Shown here piece after piece: positions 1-7,048 of a stretch of 17,979 bases of DNA. The notes beneath the pieces are model-generated. The model did not search any database. It was not told where the DNA came from and saw only the letters and a list, made by a program, of their open reading frames with translations. The translations under genes were made by a program, and so were the position numbers. This DNA is from Sulfidibacterium sp964588415 (GTDB lineage: Bacteria; Bacteroidota; Bacteroidia; Bacteroidales; F082). The DNA is taken from positions 1 to 17,979 of the forward strand of contig CAZPPK010000050.1 of NCBI GenBank assembly GCA_964588415.1, given 5' to 3'. Each line of letters begins with the position of its first letter. Positions within the stretch are counted from its first letter, which is position 1.

Positions 1-12
1 CACCAGTAGCTT

Positions 13-1119
13 TTACATAATAACTATATTTTCGAGTTGTTGTTCTTGATAATACTCATCTTTTAGCTGTTCAAACACCTCCTTAATAGAAATAATTTTT
101 TCTGTTAAATAAGCATTTGTTCCTGCAAATGCAAAACCCTCTTCCATTTTACCTTGTGCCGCATTAAATAAGGACTGGGCTATACAAAACGAAACCTCTT
201 TGTAGTCACATGTTTTAAGACATTTCCAGGGACAGTTAACTGGCTTTTTTATTCCTTTCAAAATGTCTTCAACAAATTTATTTTTAACAACGCGAGCTGG
301 TAAACCAACGGGACTGTCAATAAGAACAATATCTTCTTTTTTAGCTGAAATGTAAGTTTCTTTAAATTTTTCATCAGCATCGCATTCAAAGGTGGGCACA
401 AAACGAGTTCCCATTTTAACTGCTTTTGCACCACTTCGGAAAATATCATGAATGTCTTTTCCCGTATATATACCACCTGCTGCTATAATAGGGATTTCTA
501 TATTAAATTCTTCTTCAAATGGCTTTAAAACTTTAACTGTTTCTGTTATTAAATCAGACAATTTAATTTGCGGGTCTATCAAATCTTTTTTTCTAAATCC
601 TTCATGACCACCTGCCAAAGGTCCTTCTATAACTATTCCGTCAGGGACCCAATTATAGTGATTACTCCAATATTTAAAAATAAGATTTGCAGCTCTTGCC
701 GAAGAAACTTTTGGAATTATTTTAACTCCTGAATTTTCTAATACTTCAACAGGAAGATTAACAGGATTTTTTAAAGGTAATCCGGCACTAATAAAAACTA
801 CATCTATTTTCTCATATATAGCTACTTTAAGCAAATCATCAAAATCAGAAACAGCATACATTATATTTACACCAATAACTCCTTGTGGCGATAGTTCTCT
901 TGCTTTTTTTATTTCTTTTCGTAAAGCCCGTTTATTTGCATTTCGAAAGTTTTTAATGTAGTCTGGCTCCGTCATTCCAATACCCACGGCAGAAATAACA
1001 CCAATACCACCTTCATTTGCTACAGCTGAGGCAAGACCTGATAAGGAAATTGCCACTCCCATACCTCCTTGAATTATGGGAACTTTTACTGTTAGGTTTC
1101 CTATTTTTAATGGCTTCAT
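13..1119 (-). CDS. Nitronate monooxygenase-like (2-nitropropane dioxygenase family) FMN flavoprotein
   Basis: This 368-aa cytoplasmic TIM-barrel flavoenzyme belongs to the NPD/nitronate monooxygenase family, which uses FMN to oxidise nitronates or acts as an NAD(P)H:flavin oxidoreductase; the true substrate is not visible. The family is shown by the N-terminal PIIQGGMGVAIS (residues 14-25), GGIGVIS (37-43), GPLAGGHEG (166-174, with H172 at the usual catalytic His position) and the FMN-phosphate region IIAAGGIYTG (211-220) followed by GAKAVKMGTRF (230-240). The length is normal. Unusually, a cysteine cluster C296-x3-C300-x3-C304-x7-C312 lies in the C-terminal part, as I recall from many anaerobe homologues; a metal-binding or redox role is inference. 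The ATG overlaps the stop of the upstream glycosyltransferase by 4 nt, so the two are probably translationally coupled. The stop lies 13 nt from the window edge. Family assignment is firm; substrate is unknown. Confidence 0.9.
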   Translation of the reverse strand: MKPLKIGNLTVKVPIIQGGMGVAISLSGLASAVANEGGIGVISAVGIGMTEPDYIKNFRNANKRALRKEIKKARELSPQGVIGVNIMYAVSDFDDLLKVAIYEKIDVVFISAGLPLKNPVNLPVEVLENSGVKIIPKVSSARAANLIFKYWSNHYNWVPDGIVIEGPLAGGHEGFRKKDLIDPQIKLSDLITETVKVLKPFEEEFNIEIPIIAAGGIYTGKDIHDIFRSGAKAVKMGTRFVPTFECDADEKFKETYISAKKEDIVLIDSPVGLPARVVKNKFVEDILKGIKKPVNCPWKCLKTCDYKEVSFCIAQSLFNAAQGKMEEGFAFAGTNAYLTEKIISIKEVFEQLKDEYYQEQQLENIVIM

Positions 1120-1799
1120 ATTTTAAATCTATTTTTTATTGAACTTGTTATTAAATCAAAATTTTTAAATGCTGTTAAGGCAATTTGGTGCCCTTCTTTC
1201 ACGAATTCTTTAAGGGCTTGTTGTTTTGAAACTTTGTCAAATTTTGTTGGGTGTTTTAAATCTTCAAGCATTATGTATTTTACTCTTTTTCCTTCCGATT
1301 GATAATACAGGTTTATAAGTGTTTCAACACCAAATCTTGAATTTTTCATTTTATCGACAATGGGCAGTATATCTTTCTTAAATACCGACCTTTCACCCGT
1401 AAACGATTTAAAAGGATTTACGCTGTAATCAATTAATGTTTCGGTTGCCTGACCAAGTACCATATCTGTTTCTTTGTGTACTAATGGTATAGTTAGTTTA
1501 TACAGGTGCTCATCATTTAAGTTAGATAAATCGGCATCAACAAATACGATGATTTCACCGCTTGCGTTTTCAATACCCGTTACCATTGCAAAACCTTTTC
1601 CTTTGTTTTCCTCCAATTTAATATATTTGAATTCGTAATTATTGCTAAGTTTATTCAATATATCATCGGTTTTATCTATTGAGCCGTCGTTTACAACAAT
1701 TACTTCATCGAAAAAGTAATCACATACAATTGATAAAACTTCTTTAATTGTTTTTTCTTCATTATAAACACAAATTATTGCTGTTGTTTTCTTATTCAT
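1116..1799 (-). CDS. Family 2 (GT-A fold) glycosyltransferase
   Basis: A 227-aa soluble inverting GT2 glycosyltransferase. The N-terminus AIICVYNEE (7-15) begins the nucleotide-binding fold, VVNDGS (35-40) carries the nucleotide-contacting Asp, and VDADLS (87-92) is the DxD metal/nucleotide-sugar motif (D88, D90). Further on, FTGERSVF (133-140) and RFGVETLIN resemble the acceptor-side region of dolichol-phosphate-glucose or glucosyl-3-phosphoglycerate synthase-like enzymes; this is only a resemblance and the donor and acceptor are unknown. No membrane segments are seen, unlike many polyprenyl-phosphate GTs, so the protein is probably cytoplasmic. It is the first gene of a two-gene unit whose second member, the nitronate-monooxygenase-like gene, overlaps it by 4 nt (ATGA). 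A -7 box and a series of phased repeats lie just upstream, suggesting control by the LytTR regulator encoded before it. Confidence 0.85.
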   Translation of the reverse strand: MNKKTTAIICVYNEEKTIKEVLSIVCDYFFDEVIVVNDGSIDKTDDILNKLSNNYEFKYIKLEENKGKGFAMVTGIENASGEIIVFVDADLSNLNDEHLYKLTIPLVHKETDMVLGQATETLIDYSVNPFKSFTGERSVFKKDILPIVDKMKNSRFGVETLINLYYQSEGKRVKYIMLEDLKHPTKFDKVSKQQALKEFVKEGHQIALTAFKNFDLITSSIKNRFKI

Positions 1800-1825
1800 A
1801 CTATTTTACATTAAATTTTATTTTG

Positions 1826-1833
1826 CAAAATTA
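1826..1833 (-). promoter_or_regulatory. Putative -7 promoter box of the GT2/flavoenzyme pair
   Basis: On the minus strand this reads TAATTTTG, an exact match to the Bacteroidota -7 consensus TAnnTTTG, 26 nt before the glycosyltransferase ATG. The -33 position (19 nt further upstream) is only TTT at the end of a T-run, so the promoter looks weak without help. That fits activator binding at the repeats immediately upstream. The prediction rests on consensus matching alone. Confidence 0.5.
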
Positions 1834-1861
1834 GTATTGAATAATATCGCTGAAAAAAAAA

Positions 1862-1930
1862 GGGATAAGCATACCGCAAAAAGGGATAATGCAATAATTT
1901 AGGGATGAAATTAGATAATACAGGGGGTAA
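1862..1930 (-). promoter_or_regulatory. Four phased direct repeats, putative LytTR operator
   Basis: On the plus strand GGGATAA occurs at 1862-1868 and 1883-1889, GGGATGA at 1902-1908, and a degenerate GGGGGTAA at 1923-1930. The starts are 21, 19 and 21 nt apart, about two helical turns. On the transcribed (minus) strand the core is TTATCCC. LytTR-family activators are known to bind pairs of short direct repeats with about a 21-nt period upstream of the -35/-33 region. Here the repeats lie at about -42 to -110 relative to the start site predicted from the -7 box, directly behind a membrane-LytTR gene. The repeats are seen; the protein that binds them is inferred. Confidence 0.5.
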
Positions 1931-1932
1931 AT

Positions 1933-2781
1933 CTATACTTGTTTTATCTTGTTTTTAAATTCATGAATGTATTTTTGAGATACGGGCACTGTGAAATCCG
2001 TGTCATCCATGAATAGTTGAAATCCCTGTGGATTGCCCTGTATTTCATTAATGAATTTAATATTGACAATATAACTTCTGTGGCAACGTAAAATAAATTC
2101 GTATCTATTAATTAATTCTTCAACTCTCTTTAAAGAACTTCTTATTATTTGTTTTTTTACTAGCTCATTATTCTTGTAATAAACTTCAATATAGTTGTCT
2201 GAAGATTTAATAGCGATTAACAAGTCCGCTTTTATTGTGAGGGTATCATTTTTATAGTCTGACACAAAATGAATTAATTTTTTTTTATGTTGTTTCTTTT
2301 CAAGCAGTTGTTTATTTAATTGTTGTGCTGATATCAAATGAGAACGTAATAATCTTTCCTGATTTATTGTAATAAGGACAGCAACAGGAAGTAATCCAAG
2401 TAATAAAATTTTAGTTATATCAAAAAAACTTATGTCGAATAAACCGGTTATTTGTGAATAAAATAGAAAATCACTACTTGAAATAGCAACAAGTATCCAT
2501 AAATTCCATAGTATCTCCTTTTTTATATTCCAGGTATTCTTGTAGAATATTTTTGGAAATAAACTTGGTAATACAATTAAATTTAGACTAAGTACCAAAA
2601 ATGTAGATGTTACAAGTCCTGCAATTATATAAACAATTTCTTTTTTTGACCATACAGCAAAATCAATCGGTTGAAAAATTAACAAAAATGCCAAAACTCC
2701 TAAACTAATAAAAAGAATTATTTTAGCATTAAACCTTAAATCATCATTGAAAGGGTATGGTTTATTTAAAAATTTAAGCAT
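1933..2781 (-). CDS. Membrane-anchored LytTR-family transcriptional regulator
   Basis: A 282-aa regulator that joins an integral-membrane sensor half to a DNA-binding half. Four hydrophobic segments are visible at about residues 19-38, 48-72, 88-110 and 121-140. A charged, Gln/Lys-rich stretch (141-170), probably a coiled-coil linker, follows, then a LytTR domain at about 175-282. Its hallmarks are IAIKSSDNYIEVYY (189-202), SLKRVEELI (216-224) and the signature FILRCHRSYIVN (229-240). No receiver domain (phospho-acceptor Asp) or kinase domain is present, so signalling is presumably direct from the membrane to DNA. The next gene pair on the same strand starts 133 nt beyond its stop, and that gap holds phased repeats that could be its binding sites. 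An IS66 element lies 57 bp upstream of the ATG and may have displaced its original promoter. The gene is AT-rich like its left neighbours. Confidence 0.88.
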   Translation of the reverse strand: MLKFLNKPYPFNDDLRFNAKIILFISLGVLAFLLIFQPIDFAVWSKKEIVYIIAGLVTSTFLVLSLNLIVLPSLFPKIFYKNTWNIKKEILWNLWILVAISSSDFLFYSQITGLFDISFFDITKILLLGLLPVAVLITINQERLLRSHLISAQQLNKQLLEKKQHKKKLIHFVSDYKNDTLTIKADLLIAIKSSDNYIEVYYKNNELVKKQIIRSSLKRVEELINRYEFILRCHRSYIVNIKFINEIQGNPQGFQLFMDDTDFTVPVSQKYIHEFKNKIKQV

Positions 2782-2829
2782 AGTTCATTTTTTATCTATT
2801 GGTGGTAACAGTTACTAAATTTAATTATA

Positions 2830-2837
2830 CTTTCAAG
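2830..2837. repeat. Target-site duplication, left copy
   Basis: CTTTCAAG here is repeated exactly at 4200-4207, directly abutting both ends of the IS66 element. An 8-bp duplication is the length typical of IS66-family insertion, and it fixes the element boundaries. Perfect identity implies a fairly recent insertion. Confidence 0.92.
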
Positions 2838-2854
2838 GTAATTATTTAGCAGCC
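2838..2854 (+). repeat. IS66 terminal inverted repeat, left
   Basis: GTAATTATTTAGCAGCC, the exact reverse complement of 4183-4199, gives 17 bp without mismatch. The GTAA outer end fits IS66-family ends. The ancestral transposase stop codon (2842-2844, TAA on the minus strand) lies inside this repeat. Confidence 0.92.
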
Positions 2855-4042
2855 TGCATTTGAGTAATAAAGTTGCTACCATCAAAGGTAGAGCAAAGTT
2901 CGTTGTAAATGTTCTTATTATTTTTTCTGGCAGTTGATATAAACCCTTCTATTCGGGCAATAAGATTCTGCCCCCTTGAAACTTCGAAATGAGTTTGACA
3001 TCTTCTGTTTTATTTTTGTTGGTCTGATGTTCCTTTCTGCCAAATTATTGGTAAACGGTATTTGTTCATTAAAGGCGAATGCCAAAACAGCACTTTGATA
3101 TTTGATTAGCCTCTCGAGGAGGTTCCGTCCTTTTGTCTGTTTATACCGCCCTCGTTTGCCCGGTGTTTTTCTCAGAGGCGGTTCGATCTTGTTCCCTAAA
3201 TTGCAAATAAGCCTGAAGCGGGCTTCTATTTGCTGTTTTCGTTTCATCCTTTCAGTAAAAGGCATATCATAAACGCTCATTAAGAATAACTTGAAAGTTT
3301 TTGCCCATTTACTTTGCCCGGATTCTATCAATCCTTGAAGTCCCCTCAATATGTGTGCACCACACATGGCATGTTTGTAATTGTTAAAACTAAAATAACT
3401 GCTCCACGAATCGTGTACAAACCAGCCATTAATTCTGTCCAATATGGATTTATCACTTTTCAGGGCCAACTTTCCACGGTTGTAATGGACATCTAACATG
3501 GTGATATAGGCTTTTACACCATTGCCATACTGAACGGGGGCTTTGACATTCTCCGGGTTGATTTCCCCACAAACGGGACAGGTTGCCTGGTGTACCTGAT
3601 ATTCTGTAACGATTAGTTTTGGTTGGGGTAAATCAAAAACCTGGCGCTTTTCTGACAATATCAATTTAGATAGAGAAAACTCATGTCCGCAACTACATTT
3701 TTCCGGTAGGCACCTTACTACTTCATCAGGATGGACAACTTGCTGTAAGGTACTGCCTTTATGTCCTTTTTGACCTCCTTTTTTGCCCTTGGTCTTTTTG
3801 GGGAAAGCAGGACGCTTATTGTACCCATCGCTTGACGGCGGCCTGCTGCTGTTTTTGCTGTTCACCCGGGATTCTAACTCTAATATCCGGTATCTCAATT
3901 TGACATTTTCATCTTTTAGTCTGGTGTTTTCTTTTTTTAATTGGACAAATCCCTTTTCTAAAAAACTAACTCGTTTTAGCGGCTCTGATATGATAAAATC
4001 TGTATTCAACCTGTCTTGTAATTTTACTTCAAAGCAAGTCAA
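2842..4042 (-). pseudogene. IS66 transposase, internal deletion plus frameshift
   Basis: The visible frame runs from a TTG at 4042 to a premature stop at 2918 (374 codons). In order it shows a leucine-zipper-like coiled coil (about 28-58), the IS66 SSRPPSSDG motif (65-73), a Cys zinc-binding region (C111, C116, C118 and CPVC 155-158), then the catalytic domain with VHDSWSSY (D211) and NNLAERNIRP (E336). The family normally has about 85 more residues, including the HADETG motif with the first catalytic Asp, between YITMLDVHYN (ending at residue 188) and RGKLAL. They are missing, with the junction near 3478. After AESY (about residue 361) one extra T shifts the frame. Reading past it restores ARIEGFIST..., which continues to a TAA at 2842-2844. 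There is no in-frame ATG near the start. Both lesions make a working enzyme very unlikely. Confidence 0.88.
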
Positions 4043-4182
4043 TTATATCAGAATGTCAAGTATTTACAGGTGCTTTTATTAAGACAGGACAAAGTTTTTT
4101 GTTGAAAACAGTATCAGATTTGCAAACAACCCTTATTTTCAAACCCACCCAAACTATTATTCCTTTTTTTGAGTAGATTTGG

Positions 4183-4199
4183 GGCTGCTAAATAATTAC
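4183..4199 (-). repeat. IS66 terminal inverted repeat, right
   Basis: This is the exact reverse complement of the left end at 2838-2854 (17/17). About 140 nt of non-coding IS sequence separate it from the transposase start; a TTGACA and a TATAAT lie near that start only 6 nt apart, too close to act as a standard promoter. Confidence 0.92.
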
Positions 4200-4207
4200 C
4201 TTTCAAG
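4200..4207. repeat. Target-site duplication, right copy
   Basis: CTTTCAAG, identical to 2830-2837, directly abuts the right inverted repeat of the IS66 element. Confidence 0.92.
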
Positions 4208-4694
4208 TTAAATACATCATAGAAAAAAAGCCTGTTTATTTCTCTTTTTTGTGATATTTTTAGGGAAACAGGGTAAAAAGAATTGCACATTTCTTTTTTA
4301 CGGATTAAAAAGGAAATTGGTAGTTAATAAATTGTTAATCACTGAATTCATTAAGAATTTGTTGTTACTTTTGAAATAAATTAGTACTCATCAAAGGAAA
4401 ATGGTATGAAGTAATAATTACTTTCATTTTATTTTTTACCGGCTTTATCCAGATTCATTGAGATTCTTTTTTTATATAGGAATGGAAATAGATTCTATGA
4501 TTTGATCTGGGAGTCTCTTTAATTTCAATTAGAATTATTCAGCAGATCAGTAGATTCAAAGGATATTCCTCCCCGGAAAACAAGATATTAACTCAGCGAT
4601 ATTTACAATTTGGATACCCAATATTTTCATGAATGTGGTATCTCATTTATAATTACAGAAAAAATATAAATTATAATCTTAAACCTTGAATAAC
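4208..4694. other. Long AT-rich intergenic region upstream of the secreted PLD gene
   Basis: About 490 nt with no convincing gene on either strand. Before the IS66 insertion it would have been the divergent control region between the LytTR gene and the PLD gene. The only recognisable signal is TACTTTTG at 4366-4373, a -7-type box on the plus strand without a clear -33 partner; it would leave a leader of about 315 nt. No RNA gene or riboswitch fold was recognised by eye. Confidence 0.5.
4366..4373 (+). promoter_or_regulatory. Possible -7 box for the PLD gene
   Basis: TACTTTTG matches TAnnTTTG exactly, but there is no TTG 19-20 nt upstream (CTG-like at best) and the start codon is about 320 nt away. 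In such AT-rich DNA a chance match is quite possible. Confidence 0.25.
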
Positions 4695-6932
4695 ATGAAG
4701 AAACTTTACATTATTGCATTAATAATCACTACCATATTCTCTTCGGGATATGCACAAAACACCATTTTGGATGCCCGGGGAAAGGTGGGGCAGGTGGTCA
4801 CAGTGAAAGGTATTGTTACTAATGGGAGTGAATTGGGTTCGATTCGTTATCTACAGGATAATACAGCCGGAATCGCTGCCTATGGTACTGCTATTGATAA
4901 TGTACAAAGAGGCGATTCGGTCACCATTACCGGGACCGTTAAAAGTTATGACCAGTTGCTAGAGCTTGATCCAATAACAAGTGTTGTTATAAATTCAACC
5001 GGGAATACCTTGCCTGATCCGATAGTTTTAACCCCTGGCCAGATTTCAGAAGCTTATGAAAGCATGCTGGTTCAAATTAAGGATGCTGTCTTTAATGACG
5101 GAGGGCAAATTTTTACAGCAAAGACTAGCTATACATTTACTTCCGGTGGACAAACTGGAGTTGTGTATATTAATACGGGCCAGGATATGGTTGGGCAATC
5201 AATACCCAGCGTTCCAGTAACGCTGACGGCAATTTGTTCCCAGCATGATTATTCAAACCCCAGTGGGGGGTATCAGTTATTGCCCCGCGATAACAACGAT
5301 ATTGTAAGAGAAAGCACCATCTACTTCACAAAACCATTGGCCAACACAAGTTTTACTAAAACAACACTTGATTTTACCTGGAGTACCAATATCGTGGGCT
5401 CAACAGGTTTGTTTTACGGTTCAACACCAGCAACTGTCACCTCCAATATTATAGCTGGAACAGGAAATGCTCTGGACCACTCAACTTCTGTTTCTAGTCT
5501 CAATGCCGGGAGTATTGTTTGGGTACAAGCCTTTTCTGTGAATGGTTCGGATACTGCAAAGTCAGCTGTATCTTCTTTTGCTACCATCTCAAATTCAACG
5601 GGTAACATGAAAGTATATTTCAATACACCTGTGGATGTTTCGTACTCCAAAGGGGAGGATGCAGTATATCTTCATGATGCTATTGATGATACGCTGATAA
5701 AATATATCAATAGAGCAAAATATACCATCGACATGGCCATTTACAACCTGAACAATAACGGGATCAGCGATATCAGTCAGGCGCTGATAAATGCTGCCAA
5801 CCGGGGAGTGCAGGTTCGTGTTATTGGTGACGGAACGACTGCCAATATCGGATTTGGTGCATTTTCGGGGACTAATGTTCATTATTTGAAAAGGCCGACA
5901 AGCATCAATGGTATCATGCACAACAAGTTCGTTATTTTTGATGCCCAATCCACCGATCCTGATGATCCCATTGTTTGGACAGGTTCCACCAATTTTACCG
6001 AAGAACAAATCGATCTGGATGCCAACAATGTAATTATCGTTCAGGACCAGAGCCTGGCAAAGACGTATCAAATTGAATTTGAAGAAATGTGGGGTTCCAC
6101 CGGCGCCCAACCAGATGCATCCAATGCTAAATTCGGCCCTGAAAAGAAGAACAATACTCCGCATGAATTTGTGATAAACGACGAAAGGGTGGAGTGTTAT
6201 TTTAGCCCCAGCGATGGGGTTAACGACCAGCTCGTAAAACATATCAATACAACCAATTACGACCTGAGTATTGCCACGATGTTGCTCACCCGCAACGAAA
6301 TTGCCGCAGCAATCGACACCGCCAATATTGATGGTGCTAAGGTAAATATGCTTACTAATAAATCGAGTTCTAATGCAACAACTGTAAATACAAGGCTTTC
6401 AGCAGCTTTGGGTAGTCATTATGTTTTTTATGGCGCGAGTGGCATCATGCATAACAAGTATATGATTGTTGATGAAGGAGACACACAATCTGATCCTTTT
6501 GTTTGGACGGGTTCACACAACTGGAGTGCTGCCGCTAACAATGACAATGACGAAAATACTTTAGTCATTCACGATTCTACCATTGCGAATCTTTATTATC
6601 AGAATTTTGTTGACCTTTATCATGCCAGCAGCGGAGTACTTACGGCAGTCAAAAACTTTGATGATAAACCAGCCAGTCAGGGTTTTCAGGTGTTCCCGAA
6701 TCCTATCCGCAATGGAAATGTGACTGTTTCCTGTTTTGTTTCTCAGGGCGAGAATGCAGGTGTGTTGCAGCTTATAGACATGACCGGAAGGACCGTATTT
6801 AATCGTTCTATCAAGTTGACAAACGGGGAAAACAAGCTGAATTATAGTTTCCCCGGAACTTTTAAGGGGGCTTATATAATTCGCCTGATTACCAGCAAAC
6901 ATGCCTGGAGCAAGATTGTGTTGTTTGAATAA
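4695..6932 (+). CDS. Secreted PLD-superfamily (two HKD motifs) protein with OB-like domain and T9SS sorting domain
   Basis: A 745-aa exported protein, probably a nuclease or phosphodiesterase at the cell surface or outside the cell. ATG 4695 is preferred over TTG 4686 because it puts MKKLYIIALIITT at the very N-terminus of a signal peptide, with cleavage likely after about residue 20. Residues about 22-205 look like an OB-fold domain of the kind attached to extracellular nucleases (VVTVKGIVTNG, YLQDNTAGIAAYG). About 208-300 resembles a fibronectin-III-like spacer. Two PLD repeats follow (about 305-480 and 495-640) with HKD motifs H409-x-K411-x4-D416...GSTN (430-433) and H586-x-K588-x4-D593...GSHN (606-609), all catalytic residues kept. 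Residues about 660-745 (FQVFPNPIRNG...VLFE) form a type A T9SS C-terminal sorting domain. It stands alone and is followed by a strong hairpin terminator. Nuclease versus phospholipase activity is inferred, with GSTNFT/GSHNWS more like PLD nucleases. Confidence 0.9.
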   Translation: MKKLYIIALIITTIFSSGYAQNTILDARGKVGQVVTVKGIVTNGSELGSIRYLQDNTAGIAAYGTAIDNVQRGDSVTITGTVKSYDQLLELDPITSVVINSTGNTLPDPIVLTPGQISEAYESMLVQIKDAVFNDGGQIFTAKTSYTFTSGGQTGVVYINTGQDMVGQSIPSVPVTLTAICSQHDYSNPSGGYQLLPRDNNDIVRESTIYFTKPLANTSFTKTTLDFTWSTNIVGSTGLFYGSTPATVTSNIIAGTGNALDHSTSVSSLNAGSIVWVQAFSVNGSDTAKSAVSSFATISNSTGNMKVYFNTPVDVSYSKGEDAVYLHDAIDDTLIKYINRAKYTIDMAIYNLNNNGISDISQALINAANRGVQVRVIGDGTTANIGFGAFSGTNVHYLKRPTSINGIMHNKFVIFDAQSTDPDDPIVWTGSTNFTEEQIDLDANNVIIVQDQSLAKTYQIEFEEMWGSTGAQPDASNAKFGPEKKNNTPHEFVINDERVECYFSPSDGVNDQLVKHINTTNYDLSIATMLLTRNEIAAAIDTANIDGAKVNMLTNKSSSNATTVNTRLSAALGSHYVFYGASGIMHNKYMIVDEGDTQSDPFVWTGSHNWSAAANNDNDENTLVIHDSTIANLYYQNFVDLYHASSGVLTAVKNFDDKPASQGFQVFPNPIRNGNVTVSCFVSQGENAGVLQLIDMTGRTVFNRSIKLTNGENKLNYSFPGTFKGAYIIRLITSKHAWSKIVLFE

Positions 6933-6953
6933 GGCTATTGTTATGAAAATTGG

Positions 6954-6987
6954 AAACAGTGAGGGGGGAAACTCTCTCACCGTTTTT
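6954..6987 (+). terminator. Rho-independent-type terminator after the PLD gene
   Basis: A 9-bp stem (6959-6967 with 6972-6980, including two G-U pairs) closes a GAAA tetraloop (6968-6971). It is flanked by A-rich sequence on the left and CGTTTTTGTT on the right, and lies 26 nt after the PLD stop. With one A-C mismatch the stem extends through the AAAC/GTTT flanks, giving some terminator character in both directions. Confidence 0.7.
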
Positions 6988-7048
6988 GTTAGTAACTTAC
7001 CTGCGGATTTAAGGATTGAATATAAAATCTGTTTTCTGTAAGAAACTA

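Larger units (their letters stand above)
2838..4199 (-). mobile_element. IS66-family insertion sequence, defective copy
   Basis: A 1362-bp element bounded by perfect 17-bp inverted repeats and a perfect 8-bp CTTTCAAG duplication. It holds one transposase-derived reading frame on the minus strand and no tnpA/tnpB genes, as in the single-gene ISBst12-type branch of IS66. Full-length members of that branch are, from general knowledge, about 1.6-1.7 kb, so roughly 250 bp appear to be missing, matching the internal gap in the transposase. The ends are intact, so the copy might still be mobilised by a related transposase in trans, but it cannot supply its own. It lies between the LytTR gene and the secreted PLD gene. 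Confidence 0.92.

Noticed and set aside
1862..1930. The short repeats considered as a CRISPR fragment.
   Set aside because: Units are only 7-8 nt with unequal spacing and no cas genes; the period of about 21 nt fits an operator array.
4035..4060. TTGACA and TATAAT close together near the IS66 transposase start on the minus strand.
   Set aside because: They are only 6 nt apart and the TATAAT abuts the TTG start, so they cannot form a standard promoter; Bacteroidota also use a different consensus.
4208..4694. Possible riboswitch or small RNA in the long leader of the PLD gene.
   Set aside because: No known motif or strong stem with a conserved core was found by eye; covariance-model searching would be needed.
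5595..6242. Long 215-codon open frame on the minus strand inside the PLD gene.
   Set aside because: It lies wholly under a gene with intact HKD motifs and has no recognisable domain; it is a shadow frame.
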